Positions 16,545 to 26,245 are shown, counted from the first letter of the stretch. The stretch is 33,548 bases of DNA from Sulfuritalea sp. (GCA_016716965.1 JADJUP010000044.1:1-33548); one strand, 5' to 3'. Numbers and translations: made by a program. Notes: generated by a model from the sequence alone, not told the origin.

Positions 16545-16614
16545 AAGGGGGGAGGGGGGGGGGCCCCCCCCGCCCGGGGGCCTGTTCGCCCGCCGGGTGT
16601 GCTGGGACGAGTGC

Positions 16615-17395
16615 CTAGAAGCAGCTCGATCCGCCGTCGACGGCGATGGCCTGCCCGGTGATGTGGCGGCCGGCTTCGGAGGCGAGCAGCACGATCAGGC
16701 CCTTGAGGTCTTCGGGCCCGCCGACGCGGCGCAGCGCGGTGCCATTGATGATCTGGTCGCCGAGCTTTTCCATGATGCCGCTGGCCATCTTCGAGGGGAA
16801 GAAGCCGGGGCAGATGGCATTGACGTTGATGTTGTGCTTGCCCCATTCGGCGGCCAGGGTGCGCACGAAATTGACGTCGGCGCCCTTGCTGGTGTTGTAG
16901 GCGATGGTCTGCATGTCCGGCGGGTTGCCGCGCAGGCCGGCGATCGACGGCGGTGACGATGACGCGCCCGGATTTCTGCGGGATGAAGCAGCGCTTGCCC
17001 ACCGCCTGCGTCAGGAAGAACATGCCATTGACGTTGAGGTTGATCACCTTCATCCAGGCTTCCGGCGGATAGTCCTCGGCCGGCGCGCCCCAGGTGGCGC
17101 CGGCGTTGTTCACCAGGATGTCGAGCTTGCCGAAGTGCTTGAGCACGGTATCCACCATGCCGGGAATCTGGTCGAACTTGGAGAGGTCGTTGACCACGGT
17201 CAGCACCTCGACGCCCTGCGCCTCCAGATGCGCTTTGGCTTCCGCCAGTTCGTCGGCCTTGCGCGCGGTGATGGCGACCTTCGCCCCCATCTCGCCCAGC
17301 GCCTCGGCCATCTGCAGGCCGAGGCCGCGCGAGCCGCCGGTGATCAGGGCGACCTTGCCGGTCAGATCGAGAAGTTGTTTAACGCGGGCCTTTGC

Positions 17396-17399
<4 letters not shown>
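16615..17399 (-). pseudogene. short-chain dehydrogenase/reductase (SDR), frameshifted
   Basis: Two frames together give a complete classical SDR. The N-terminal part has the dinucleotide motif TGGSRGLGLQMAEAL and NNAGATWGAP, then KSGRVIVTA. The C-terminal part has the catalytic Tyr and Lys in AYNTSKGADVNF, ICPGFFPSKM, and ends DGGSSCF. One extra C at about 16948 separates them; without it the protein reads VTASIAGLRGN. The start is also disturbed. The frame has no ATG before the glycine motif, but removing one G near 17389 would join it to CTGAGCAAA, overlapping the thiolase stop. Both corrections give 783 nt (260 residues). SDRs oxidise hydroxyls or reduce ketones with NAD(P). In this operon it could act on a hydroxy- or keto-acyl-CoA. 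Confidence 0.8.
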
Positions 17400-18574
<1,175 letters not shown>

Positions 18575-18603
18575 GTGATTCTCCAGGATTCGGTTCGTCG
18601 GGT

Positions 18604-20694
18604 TCAGGCCGACGCAAGGGGCTTGCCTTCGGCGACGCGCTTGGCGATCAGCGGCGCCGGTTCCCAGAAGGCGTCGCCGGAACTGGCGGCGAACTCCTTC
18701 ATGGTCCGCGCCACGTTGTAGAGGCCCACCTCGTCGGCATAGAGCATCGGGCCGCCGCGGAACAGCGGGAAGCCGTAGCCGGTCAGGTAGATCATGTCGA
18801 TGTCGGAGGCGCGGGCGGCGATGCCTTCCTCGAGGATGCGCGCGCCTTCATTGACCAGGGCGAAGATGCAGCGCTGGACGATTTCGGCGTCGCTGATCTT
18901 GCGCGGCGTGATGCCCAGTTCCTTGCGGTAGGCTTCCAGCATCTTGTCGACTTCGGGATCGGGGATGGCCTTGCGGTCGCCGGCCTTGTAGAGGTACCAG
19001 CCCTTGCCGGTCTTCTGCCCGTAGCGGCCCTGCTCGCAAAGCTTGTCGGCAAACTTGGCGTAGCGGATCGAGGGCTTCTCGACGTAGCGGCGCTTGCGGA
19101 TCGCCCAGCCGATGTCGTTGCCGGCGAGGTCGCCCATGCGGAAGGGGCCCATGGCCATGCCCCACTTTTCCAGCGCCTTGTCCACCTGTGCCGGCGTCGC
19201 GCCTTCTTCCAGCAGGAAGCCGGCGACGCGGCCGTAATGTTCGATCATGCGGTTGCCGATGAAGCCGTCGCAGACGCCCGATACCACGGCGGTCTTCTTG
19301 ATCTTCTTCGCCACCTGCATCACGGTGGCCATGACGTCCTTGGCCGTCGCCGCGCCGCGCACCACTTCCAGCAGCTTCATCACGTTGGCCGGGCTGAAGA
19401 AGTGCATGCCGACCACGTCCTGCGGGCGCTTGGTGAAATTGGCGATCTTGTTGACGTCCAGGGTCGAGGTGTTGGAGGCGAGGATCGCGCCGGGCTTGGC
19501 GATGGCGTCGAGTTGCTTGAACACGGCTTCCTTGACGCCGATTTCCTCGAACACGGCCTCGATGATCAGGTCGGCATCCTTGAAGTCGTCGTAGGACAGC
19601 GTGCCCTTGAGCAGGCCCATGCGCTGGTCCAGCTTTTCCTGGGTCAGCTTGCCCTTCTTCATGCTGTTCTCGTAGTTCTTGCGGATCGTGGCCATGCCCT
19701 TGTCGAGCGCTTCCTGCTTCATTTCCAGCATGGTGACGGGGATGCCGGCGTTGAGGAAGTTCATGGTGATGCCGCCGCCCATGGTGCCGGCGCCGATCAC
19801 GCCGACGCTGGCGATCTTGCGCGTCGGGGTGTCGTCGGGCACGTCGGGGATCTTCGAGGCGGCGCGCTCGCCGGTGAAGGCGTGGCGCAGGGCCCGCGAT
19901 TCGGGCGTGCCCATGAGTTCGAGGAAGTAGCTGCGCTCGATCTTCATGCCTTCGTCGAAGGGCTTGGTCACGGCGGTCTGCACCGCGTCGATGCACTTGA
20001 ACGGGGCGGGGAAGGGGCCGGCCACGCCCTTGACCATGTTGCGCGAGAACTGGAAGTAGGCCTCCTGGTTCGGCATGTCGATCCGGATGTCGCGGATGCG
20101 CTTCAGCGGCCGCTTCTCGGCGACGACTTTGCTGGCGAAGGCCAAGGCGCCTGCCTTCAGGTCGCCGTCGATGAACTCGTCGAACAGCGGCGTGCCCTTG
20201 AACTTTTCGGAAGGCACCGGATTGCCCGACAGGATCAGGTTCAGCGCGGCTTCGACGCCGATGATGCGCGGCATGCGCTGCGTGCCGCCGGCGCCGGGCA
20301 GCAGGCCCAGCTTGATCTCCGGCAGGGCGATCGAGGCGCCGGCCACCGCGACGCGAAAGTGCGCGCCCAGTGCCAGTTCCAGGCCGCCACCCATGCAGAC
20401 GCCGCCGACCGCGGCGACGACGGGCTTGGGGCAGGCCTCGACGATGCGGATCACGGTCAGCAGGTTGGGTTCGGCGTAGGACTTCGGCGAACCGAATTCG
20501 CGGATGTCGGCGCCGCCCGAGAAGGCGCGGTCGGAGCCGATCATGACCACGGCCGTGACCGCGGGGTCGGCCGCGGCCTGGTCGATGCCGGCGACGATGC
20601 CGCAGCGCAGGTCATAGCCGAGGCCATTGACCGGGGGATTGTCGAGTGTGATGACGGCGGTGTTGCCGATGACTTCGTACTTGGCGCTGCTCAT
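18604..20694 (-). CDS. bifunctional enoyl-CoA hydratase / 3-hydroxyacyl-CoA dehydrogenase
   Basis: The 696-residue fusion performs two steps of beta-oxidation. The N-terminal crotonase domain (about 1-190) has FSGGADIREF for the oxyanion hole and both catalytic glutamates, Glu106 in MGGGLELALG and Glu126 in ALPEIKLGLLPGAGGTQR. The NAD-binding domain starts at about 295 with VGVIGAGTMGGG, followed by DLIIEAVFEE, ASNTSTLDV and the catalytic-histidine segment VGMHFFSPAN. The C-terminal domain contains GFIGNRM and ends with a duplicated helical domain (YGFPLFRGGPMLYAD). It resembles FadJ and peroxisomal multifunctional enzymes more than FadB in its compact length. It is 63 bases downstream of livF. 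Confidence 0.93.
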   Translation of the reverse strand: MSSAKYEVIGNTAVITLDNPPVNGLGYDLRCGIVAGIDQAAADPAVTAVVMIGSDRAFSGGADIREFGSPKSYAEPNLLTVIRIVEACPKPVVAAVGGVCMGGGLELALGAHFRVAVAGASIALPEIKLGLLPGAGGTQRMPRIIGVEAALNLILSGNPVPSEKFKGTPLFDEFIDGDLKAGALAFASKVVAEKRPLKRIRDIRIDMPNQEAYFQFSRNMVKGVAGPFPAPFKCIDAVQTAVTKPFDEGMKIERSYFLELMGTPESRALRHAFTGERAASKIPDVPDDTPTRKIASVGVIGAGTMGGGITMNFLNAGIPVTMLEMKQEALDKGMATIRKNYENSMKKGKLTQEKLDQRMGLLKGTLSYDDFKDADLIIEAVFEEIGVKEAVFKQLDAIAKPGAILASNTSTLDVNKIANFTKRPQDVVGMHFFSPANVMKLLEVVRGAATAKDVMATVMQVAKKIKKTAVVSGVCDGFIGNRMIEHYGRVAGFLLEEGATPAQVDKALEKWGMAMGPFRMGDLAGNDIGWAIRKRRYVEKPSIRYAKFADKLCEQGRYGQKTGKGWYLYKAGDRKAIPDPEVDKMLEAYRKELGITPRKISDAEIVQRCIFALVNEGARILEEGIAARASDIDMIYLTGYGFPLFRGGPMLYADEVGLYNVARTMKEFAASSGDAFWEPAPLIAKRVAEGKPLASA

Positions 20695-20757
20695 GCTGGC
20701 CCCGGGTACGTGATCTCATAATTAGGGTGGCCTACCGAAGCCATGAGCGTTGGATAA

Positions 20758-21474
20758 TCATACTTCCAGCCATTCCTTGCGGATGGCTTCGTTGGCCTTG
20801 AGGTCGGCCGGCGTGCCTTCGAAAACGATGCGGCCGTGGCCCATGAGGTAGAGGCGCTCGGAGATGTCCAGCGCGATGGCCAGCTTCTGTTCGATCAGCA
20901 GGATGGAGATGCCGCGCTTTCGCACTTCCTGCAGGAACTCGCCGACCAGTTCGACGATCTTCGGCGCCAGGCCTTCGGTGGGTTCGTCGATCATGACGAA
21001 ATCCGGATCGCCCATCATGGTGCGGCACAGGGTCAGCATCTGCTGCTCGCCGCCGGAAAGCACGCCGCCGGGCGTGCCATCGCGTTCCTTGAGGCGCGGG
21101 AACAGCGCGTACATGTCGTCGATGCTCCAGCGCCCGACGGCGCGCGGGTCCTTGATGCCCAGCATCAGGTTCTGCCGTACCGTGAGATCGGGAAAGATGT
21201 CGCGGTTTTCCGGCACCAGGCCGATGCCCAGCCGCGCGATTTCGTAGGCCTTCATGCCGAGGATGTCGCGGCCCTTGAAGCGTACCGCGCCCTTGGCGAC
21301 GACCTGGCCCATCACGGCCTTGGCGGTGGTCGAGCGGCCTACGCCGTTGCGACCGAGCAGGCAGACGATCTCGCCGGCATTGACGTGGAGGTTAACGCCG
21401 TGCAGGACGTGGCTCTTGCCGTAGTAGCCGTGGAGGTCGGCGATTTCCAGCATGGCTTGGGCGGATTCACTCAT
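20758..21474 (-). CDS. livF: ABC transporter ATP-binding protein LivF, with Arg in Walker A
   Basis: The 238-residue ATPase belongs to the branched-chain amino acid (HAAT) importer family. It has the signature LSGGEQQMLTLCR, Walker B DFVMIDEPTEGLAP and the LivF-type ending LLIEQKLAIALDISERLYLMGHGRIVFEGTP. The Walker A reads GRNGVGRST: the invariant lysine is arginine (codon CGC at about 21342-21344 on the minus strand). The paired LivG has the normal GKST, so ATP hydrolysis may rest on one site, or the arginine may be tolerated. I recall related variants in betaproteobacterial LivF proteins, but cannot verify this here. It overlaps livG by 8 bases. Confidence 0.92.
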   Translation of the reverse strand: MSESAQAMLEIADLHGYYGKSHVLHGVNLHVNAGEIVCLLGRNGVGRSTTAKAVMGQVVAKGAVRFKGRDILGMKAYEIARLGIGLVPENRDIFPDLTVRQNLMLGIKDPRAVGRWSIDDMYALFPRLKERDGTPGGVLSGGEQQMLTLCRTMMGDPDFVMIDEPTEGLAPKIVELVGEFLQEVRKRGISILLIEQKLAIALDISERLYLMGHGRIVFEGTPADLKANEAIRKEWLEV

Positions 21475-22225
21475 GGCTGACGGAGGTCCCCAGATAGGCT
21501 TCCTGCACCGCGGCGTTGCAGCGGATCGCGGCCGGCGCGTCGGTGGCGATGACCTGGCCGTAGACCAGCACCGAGATGCGGTCGGCCAGTCCGAACACCA
21601 CGCCCATGTCGTGCTCGACCATGACCAGGGTCTTGCCCTCGGTGACGCGGCGGATCAGCGCCACGGCCTCCTCGGTTTCGGTGTTGCTCATGCCGGCGGT
21701 GGGCTCGTCGAGCAGGATCACGTCGGCGCCGCTGGCGATGGTGATGCCGATTTCCAGCGCGCGCTGTTCGGCATAGGAGAGGATGCCGGCCGGCGTGTCG
21801 CGCCGCTTGCCCAGGCCGATGTCCTCCATCACCGCCTCGGCCCGCTGGCGCGCATCGGTGAGCCCGGCCAGGCGCTGCCAGAACGAGTAGCGGTAGCCCA
21901 GCGACCACAGCACGGCGCAGCGCAGGTTCTCGAACACCGAGAGGTTGTGGAAGATGTTGGTGATCTGGAAGCTGCGCGAGAGGCCCTTGCGCGTGATCTC
22001 GAAGGGCTTGAGGCCGACCACGTTCTCACCCTTGAGTTCGATCGTGCCGGAACTGACCGGCAGGCGCGCGCTGATCAGGTGGAACAGCGTGGACTTGCCG
22101 GCGCCGTTGGGGCCGATGATGGCGTGGCGTTCGCCGCGATGGATGTCGAGGTCCACGCCGCGGATGATTTCGCTGGCGCCGAAGTTCTTCTTCAGACCCT
22201 TGATGCTGATGGCCGGCGCGCTCAT
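21467..22225 (-). CDS. livG: ABC transporter ATP-binding protein LivG
   Basis: The 252-residue ATPase has Walker A GPNGAGKST at about residues 39-47, a LivG-type Q-loop region RSFQITNIFHNLSVFENL, the signature ILSYAEQRALEIG, Walker B ADVILLDEPTAGMS, and the H-loop histidine in LVMVEHDMGVVFGLAD. It energises import through the LivHM permease with LivF. The signature is LSYAEQ, not LSGGEQ, a common variation in this family (usually LSYGEQ). ATG 22225 was chosen because it overlaps the livM stop (ATGA) and begins with MSAPAISIKGL; a longer upstream frame lies inside livM. Confidence 0.92.
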   Translation of the reverse strand: MSAPAISIKGLKKNFGASEIIRGVDLDIHRGERHAIIGPNGAGKSTLFHLISARLPVSSGTIELKGENVVGLKPFEITRKGLSRSFQITNIFHNLSVFENLRCAVLWSLGYRYSFWQRLAGLTDARQRAEAVMEDIGLGKRRDTPAGILSYAEQRALEIGITIASGADVILLDEPTAGMSNTETEEAVALIRRVTEGKTLVMVEHDMGVVFGLADRISVLVYGQVIATDAPAAIRCNAAVQEAYLGTSVSHE

Positions 22226-23495
22226 GCCTTGTCTCCATGCAGCGTCGCCAGCGCGGAATTCCACGCCACGCCGGCGCGACGGCCGACCCAGCGTGTGAGG
22301 ATGATGCCGGTGCCGGCCACCGCCAGCGCGGTCACCCACGGTGCTGGCGAGCCGAGCTTCAACTGCATTCCGAGCACCCTGGTCGCCGTGTCGCCAGCGC
22401 CGACTCCGTCACCGGCGAGCAGGGCGTAGGTCAGCTCGATGAGGCCGATCAGGCCGGCCAGCAGGATCAGGATCGGCAGGGTCATGGCCAGGTAGTGCGG
22501 CAGCATTCGGGCGAGCAGGCCGGCGCTCCAAAGGTTGCGCTGGACGGCGATCAGGCTGGCGATGCCGCCCGGCGCCTTTAGCACCATGAAGAGGAAGAAC
22601 AGCCCGAAGTACAGCAGCCAGGCGTGCGTCATGCCACCAACCACGATCTGCATCACGGTGATCAGGATCGCGCCGATGATCGGGCCGTAGAAGAAGCCGA
22701 TGCCGCCGACGAAGGTCATCAGCAGCACGACGCCCGAGGTGTGGGCGTTGAGCGTTTCGGCGGTGACGATCTCGTAGTTGAGCGCCGTGAGGCCACCGGC
22801 GGCGCCGGCGAACATGCCGGAGAGGATCACCATCAGCAGGCGCACGCGTTCGGTGTCGTAACCGACGAATTCGGCGCGCTCCGGGTTGTCGCGCACGGCA
22901 TTGGCCATGCGCCCCAGCGGCGTCTGCGTCAGGGCGAACATGGCGACGGTGCCACGAAGGCCCACAGCACGATCAGGCCGTACATTTCTACCTGCGGCCC
23001 CCATGTCAAGCCGAGGAAGCTTTCCTTGCCGATCACCCGGTTGCCCGAAACGCCGCCCTCGCCGCCGAACACGACGGGGAACATCAGCGAGCAGGCGGCC
23101 ACCAGTTCTCCGATGCCGAGCGTGATCATGGCGAAGGTGGTGCCGGCCTTGCGCGTGGTGACATAGCCCAGCAGCACGCCGCCCGCCAGCCCCGCACAGG
23201 CGCCCACGGCCGGCAGCAGCGCCACCACCAGCGGCCCGCCGTCCTTGCCGATGGCATTGAGCGTGTGCATCGTGGCGAAGGCACCGAGTCCGTAATACAC
23301 CGCATGGCCGAAGGACAGCAGGCCGGTTTGTCCGAGCAGCATGTTGTAGGACAGCGAGAACACCACCATGATGCCCATCTGGCACAGCAGCGAGATCAGG
23401 AAGCCGCTTTTGAACACCAGCGGCAGGGCAAAGGCGAGCGCGAGGCAGCCACCCCAAAGCAGCAGTCGGCTGCGCGTGACAAGACGGCTGCTCAT
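22222..23495 (-). pseudogene. livM: ABC transporter permease LivM, single frameshift
   Basis: The N-terminal frame from ATG 23495 carries LivM hallmarks: LSYNMLLGQTGLLSFGHAVYYGLGAF and TFAMITLGIGELV. The frame changes at about 22951-22956, after LIVLWAFV. The other frame continues with TVAMFALTQTPLGRMANAVRDNPERAEFVGYDTERVR, the LivM cytoplasmic EAA-like loop, and more membrane segments to TGA 22222. Adding one base makes 1275 nt (424 residues), so a single-base deletion explains the break, most likely a sequence error. The last 100 residues or so, after MVLKAPGGIASLI, add two further hydrophobic segments beyond the usual LivM end. The start overlaps the livH stop by four bases. Confidence 0.85.
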
Positions 23496-24430
23496 GACTC
23501 CCGTGCCCCCATCAGGCCGCGCGGGCGGAAGATCAGGATTGCCACCATCAGCAGGTAGGGCAGTACCGGCGCCATTTGCGTGATGGTCAGGCGCGCCACC
23601 TGCGAGCCTTCGGGCAGGGCGATGCCGATCAGGGCGAAGACGTCGGTGATCGAAATCGACAGTGCCACCGAGAAGGTCTGGATGCAGCCGATCAGCAATG
23701 AGGCGACAAAGGCCCCACCCAGAGAGCCGAGGCCGCCGACCACGACGATGACGAAAACGATGCTGCCCACCGCCGCCGCCATGCCCGGCTCGGTGACGAA
23801 GGCGTTGCCGCCGATGACGCCGGCCAGTCCGGCCAGGGCCGTGCCGCCGCCGAACACCAGCATGAAGATGCGCGGCACGTTGTGGCCCAGGGCCTCGACC
23901 ATGTCCGGCTTGGTCAGCGCGGCCTGGATGATGAGGCCGATGCGGGTGCGTGTGAGCAGGGCATAGAGGGCGACCAGCATGCCGACCGAGACCAGCATCA
24001 TGAAGCCCTTGTAGATCGGGAAGGAGGTGTCGAACAGGGTGAACAGGGTGCCGTCGAGTTCGGCCGGAATCCTGTAATCGACCGCCACCTTGCCCCAGAT
24101 CAGGTGCACCACTTCCTCGACGACGAAGGCGAGGCCGAAGGTGAACAGCAGTTCGGCGACGTGGCCGAAGCGGTGCGCGCGGCGCAGGCCGTAGCGTTCG
24201 ATCAGTGCGCCGACGGCGCCGACCAGCAGCGGCGCGACCAGCAGGCCGGGCCAGAAGCCGACCCAGGAACTGATCTGGTAGGCGAAGTAGGCACCCAGCA
24301 TGTAGAAGCTGGCATGTGCGAAATTGAGGATGCCCATCATGCTGAAAATCAGCGTCAAACCGCTGGACAGCATGAACAGCAGCAGACCGTAGGTAATTCC
24401 GTTCAGCAGCGAGATGACGATGAATTCCAT
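23492..24430 (-). CDS. livH: ABC transporter permease LivH
   Basis: The 312-residue integral membrane protein starts MEFIVISLLNGITYGLLLFMLSSGLTLIFSMMGILNFAHASFYMLGAYFAY, the conserved LivH opening. About eight membrane segments and the cytoplasmic loop TRIGLIIQAALTKPDMVEALGHNVPRIF follow; that loop contacts the ATPase. The end, PYLLMVAILIFRPRGLMG, is also typical. With LivM it forms the translocation pore. In this family the substrate is often not an amino acid but another carboxylate or amide. It lies 159 bases downstream of livK, a gap that holds a GC-rich hairpin. Confidence 0.93.
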   Translation of the reverse strand: MEFIVISLLNGITYGLLLFMLSSGLTLIFSMMGILNFAHASFYMLGAYFAYQISSWVGFWPGLLVAPLLVGAVGALIERYGLRRAHRFGHVAELLFTFGLAFVVEEVVHLIWGKVAVDYRIPAELDGTLFTLFDTSFPIYKGFMMLVSVGMLVALYALLTRTRIGLIIQAALTKPDMVEALGHNVPRIFMLVFGGGTALAGLAGVIGGNAFVTEPGMAAAVGSIVFVIVVVGGLGSLGGAFVASLLIGCIQTFSVALSISITDVFALIGIALPEGSQVARLTITQMAPVLPYLLMVAILIFRPRGLMGARES

Positions 24431-24518
24431 TGCATCCTCATGCCTGGTTCAAGACAAAGGCAATCCGGCTTCCGATGAGTCCGGGTTGATCGCCGGGGCG
24501 CAGCGAGCAGCTCAATCA

Positions 24519-24538
24519 CCTCCCCCGCGAGGGGGAGG
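24519..24538 (-). terminator. hairpin between livK and livH (attenuator or mRNA-stabilising)
   Basis: CCTCCCCC and GGGGGAGG form a perfect 8-bp stem around GCGA, without a T run. It lies just after the livK stop (24590) and before livH. In importer operons such hairpins often protect the binding-protein mRNA, or stop part of the transcription, so that more binding protein than permease is made. Confidence 0.55.
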
Positions 24539-24589
24539 CAGGGAGGGCGGGCCGCAAATGGCCCTGCCGGGGGAACTGGCCTGCCCGGT

Positions 24590-25828
24590 TCAGGGGCGTT
24601 CCATGATGCAGGAAGTCGGCAGCTGCGAGTCGCGTTGCGAGATCGACGCTACCGTCTTCCAGCCGTAACCCGTGCCCTCGGAGTCGTGCTTGACCGACTT
24701 GCCATCGGCCTTGCTGAAGATCGAGATATACAGCGGCTGCATGGCCTGGTGGTCGCTCTTGCGCATCCAGACCTCGCCGGTATCCACCTTGAAGCGCATG
24801 TCTTCAAGCGCCAGCGCGACTGCCTTGGGATCGGTGGACTTCGCCGTATTCATCGCCTGGGCCACCATCTGCACCATGTTGTTGACCCGCATGTAGTAGA
24901 ACCAGATGCCGGGATACTTCTTGTTGAAGTCGAGTGCGAACTTCTCGGTGTCCTTGGCCGGCACGTTCATGTGCCATTCGGTGAGTTGCAGCACCTGGTT
25001 CTCGCCGGCCGCGCCCATCGCCTGCGGCGTACCGAGGCCGCCCGCGTAGTAGGTGAAGAAGCGGGCCTTGAGGCCGGCATCCTTGGCCGCCTTGATCAGC
25101 AGCGAGAGGTCGTTGCCCCAGTTGCCGGTCATCACCGTGTCGGCGCCGGAGGCCTTGATCTTGGCGATGTAGGGGGCGAAATCCTTGACGCGGCCGATCG
25201 GATGCAGGTCCTCGCCGACGATCTTGATGTCCTTGCGCTTCTTGGCCAGCATCTCCTTGGTGTACTTCGCCACCTGATGGCCGTGGGCGTAGTCCTGGCC
25301 GATGATGAAGACCTTCTTGATGGTCTTGTCCTTCTCCATGTAGTTGCTGATCGCTTCCATCTTCATTTCGGTGTTGGCGTCGAAGCGGAAATGCCAGAAG
25401 CTGCATTTTTCGTTGGTCAGCGTCGGGTCGACCGCGGCATAGTTGAAGAACAGCACCGTCTTGTCGGGATTGCGCGCGTTCCACTTGTTAACGGCGTCGA
25501 TCAGCGAATGGGCGGCACCCGAGCCGTTGCCCTGGGTGATGAAGCGAAAGCCCTGGTCGATCGCGGCCTTGAGCTGGATCTGGCTTTCCTGCGGGCTGCC
25601 CTTGTTGTCGAAGCCGACGAACTCGAGCTTCTGGCCCATGATGCCGCCCTTCTGGTTCACCAGGATTTCGGCGGCTTCCTTGAAGCCCTTGAGACCGGCC
25701 TCGCCGACATTGGCGAAGGGTCCGGAAAGCGGGTCGATGTAAGCGATCTTGACTTGGGCAAAGGCGCTGCCGCCGATCAGCATGACGCCCGCGGCAAGGG
25801 CGAGGCGGTGGAAAAACGGGCTCTTCAT
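24590..25828 (-). CDS. livK: periplasmic substrate-binding protein of a LivK-type ABC importer
   Basis: The 412-residue exported protein has a signal peptide (MKSPFFHRLALAAGVMLIGG, cleavage near AFA). A type 1 periplasmic-binding fold follows: VKIAYIDPLSGPFANVGEAGLKGFKEAAEILVNQKGGIMGQKLEFVGFDNKGSPQES. It then has FITQGNGSGAAHSLIDAV, a NYAAVDPTLTNEKCSFWHFRFDAN segment and GDTVMTGNWGNDLSLLI-like strands of the second lobe. At 412 residues it is longer than LivJ/LivK and belongs with the 'branched-chain amino acid ABC transporter substrate-binding' proteins of aromatic and fatty-acid gene clusters. ATG 25828 has GGAGACAACA upstream. It is the first gene of the array, behind the promoter at 25923-25951. 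Its neighbours suggest a carboxylate ligand (inference). Confidence 0.92.
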   Translation of the reverse strand: MKSPFFHRLALAAGVMLIGGSAFAQVKIAYIDPLSGPFANVGEAGLKGFKEAAEILVNQKGGIMGQKLEFVGFDNKGSPQESQIQLKAAIDQGFRFITQGNGSGAAHSLIDAVNKWNARNPDKTVLFFNYAAVDPTLTNEKCSFWHFRFDANTEMKMEAISNYMEKDKTIKKVFIIGQDYAHGHQVAKYTKEMLAKKRKDIKIVGEDLHPIGRVKDFAPYIAKIKASGADTVMTGNWGNDLSLLIKAAKDAGLKARFFTYYAGGLGTPQAMGAAGENQVLQLTEWHMNVPAKDTEKFALDFNKKYPGIWFYYMRVNNMVQMVAQAMNTAKSTDPKAVALALEDMRFKVDTGEVWMRKSDHQAMQPLYISIFSKADGKSVKHDSEGTGYGWKTVASISQRDSQLPTSCIMERP

Positions 25829-25881
25829 TGTTGTCTCCTCTTGATGTTGGCTCGGCAGCGCCAATGGGCCGCCGAATTATG

Positions 25882-25909
25882 TAGTTCTGCGTAGTGGAAC
25901 ATAGTTCTG
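25882..25909 (-). promoter_or_regulatory. direct repeat, candidate operator of the liv/catabolic operon
   Basis: TAGTTCTG (on the + strand) occurs at 25882-25889 and again at 25902-25909, exactly 20 bases apart, two helical turns. The interval also contains GAACATAGTTC, a GAAC/GTTC inverted repeat at 25897-25907. The site starts about 14 bases beyond the -10 box of the livK promoter, inside the leader, where a bound repressor would block transcription. Confidence 0.5.
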
Positions 25910-25922
25910 TAATACACTCGAA

Positions 25923-25951
25923 ATCATACTGATTGTACCGGGGGCTGTAAA
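25923..25951 (-). promoter_or_regulatory. sigma-70 promoter of livK and the catabolic operon
   Basis: On the minus strand TTTACA (25951-25946) and TATGAT (25928-25923) are separated by exactly 17 bases. Five of six bases match the consensus at each box. The start of transcription would fall near 25916, about 88 bases before the livK start codon. Confidence 0.75.
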
Positions 25952-26160
25952 CGACTTTCTTGCGCGATGGGCGCCTTTTGTTTGGCCTGTTGCCGCCGAA
26001 AGCGGCATCCTGACGGGGTTTGTTGCAGTTCGAGTGGGCGCCGATCGCGGAATCGGAGACAGGCGGGAATGCTGCACTGCAAAACGAATGGTGGCGTGCG
26101 GCTTGGGCAAGAAGGAAAGTCGACAACAAATGTCGCTGCCGGGATAGTCCGAACGGGCCA
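25952..26160. other. intergenic stretch between divergent promoters, no gene seen
   Basis: Together with the two promoters this forms a 417-base gap (25829-26245) between livK and the PEP-CTERM gene. No convincing coding frame or RNA gene is visible. A small hairpin, TGCCGC-CGAAA-GCGGCA, lies at 25991-26007, and CCGAT/ATCGG arms occur near 26042-26057. A regulator binding site would be expected here but none is recognised. Confidence 0.5.
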
Positions 26161-26189
26161 TTGAGGATGGTTGGGCGTCTCGGTATCAT
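26161..26189 (+). promoter_or_regulatory. candidate sigma-70 promoter of the second PEP-CTERM gene
   Basis: TTGAGG (26161-26166) and TATCAT (26184-26189) are 17 bases apart, 56 bases before ATG 26246. A small inverted repeat, CAACT-GAAT-AGTTG, at 26195-26208 would sit at the transcription start and may be an operator or leader hairpin. Confidence 0.6.
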
Positions 26190-26245
26190 TTGATCAACTG
26201 AATAGTTGTATGGGTCCCTTCGGCGGGCTCTTGTGAAGGAAAAAA

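Noticed and set aside
26191..26210. Inverted repeat CAACT-GAAT-AGTTG as a terminator
   Set aside because: The stem is only 5 bp without a T run, and it lies at a predicted transcription start, so it is mentioned only as a possible operator.
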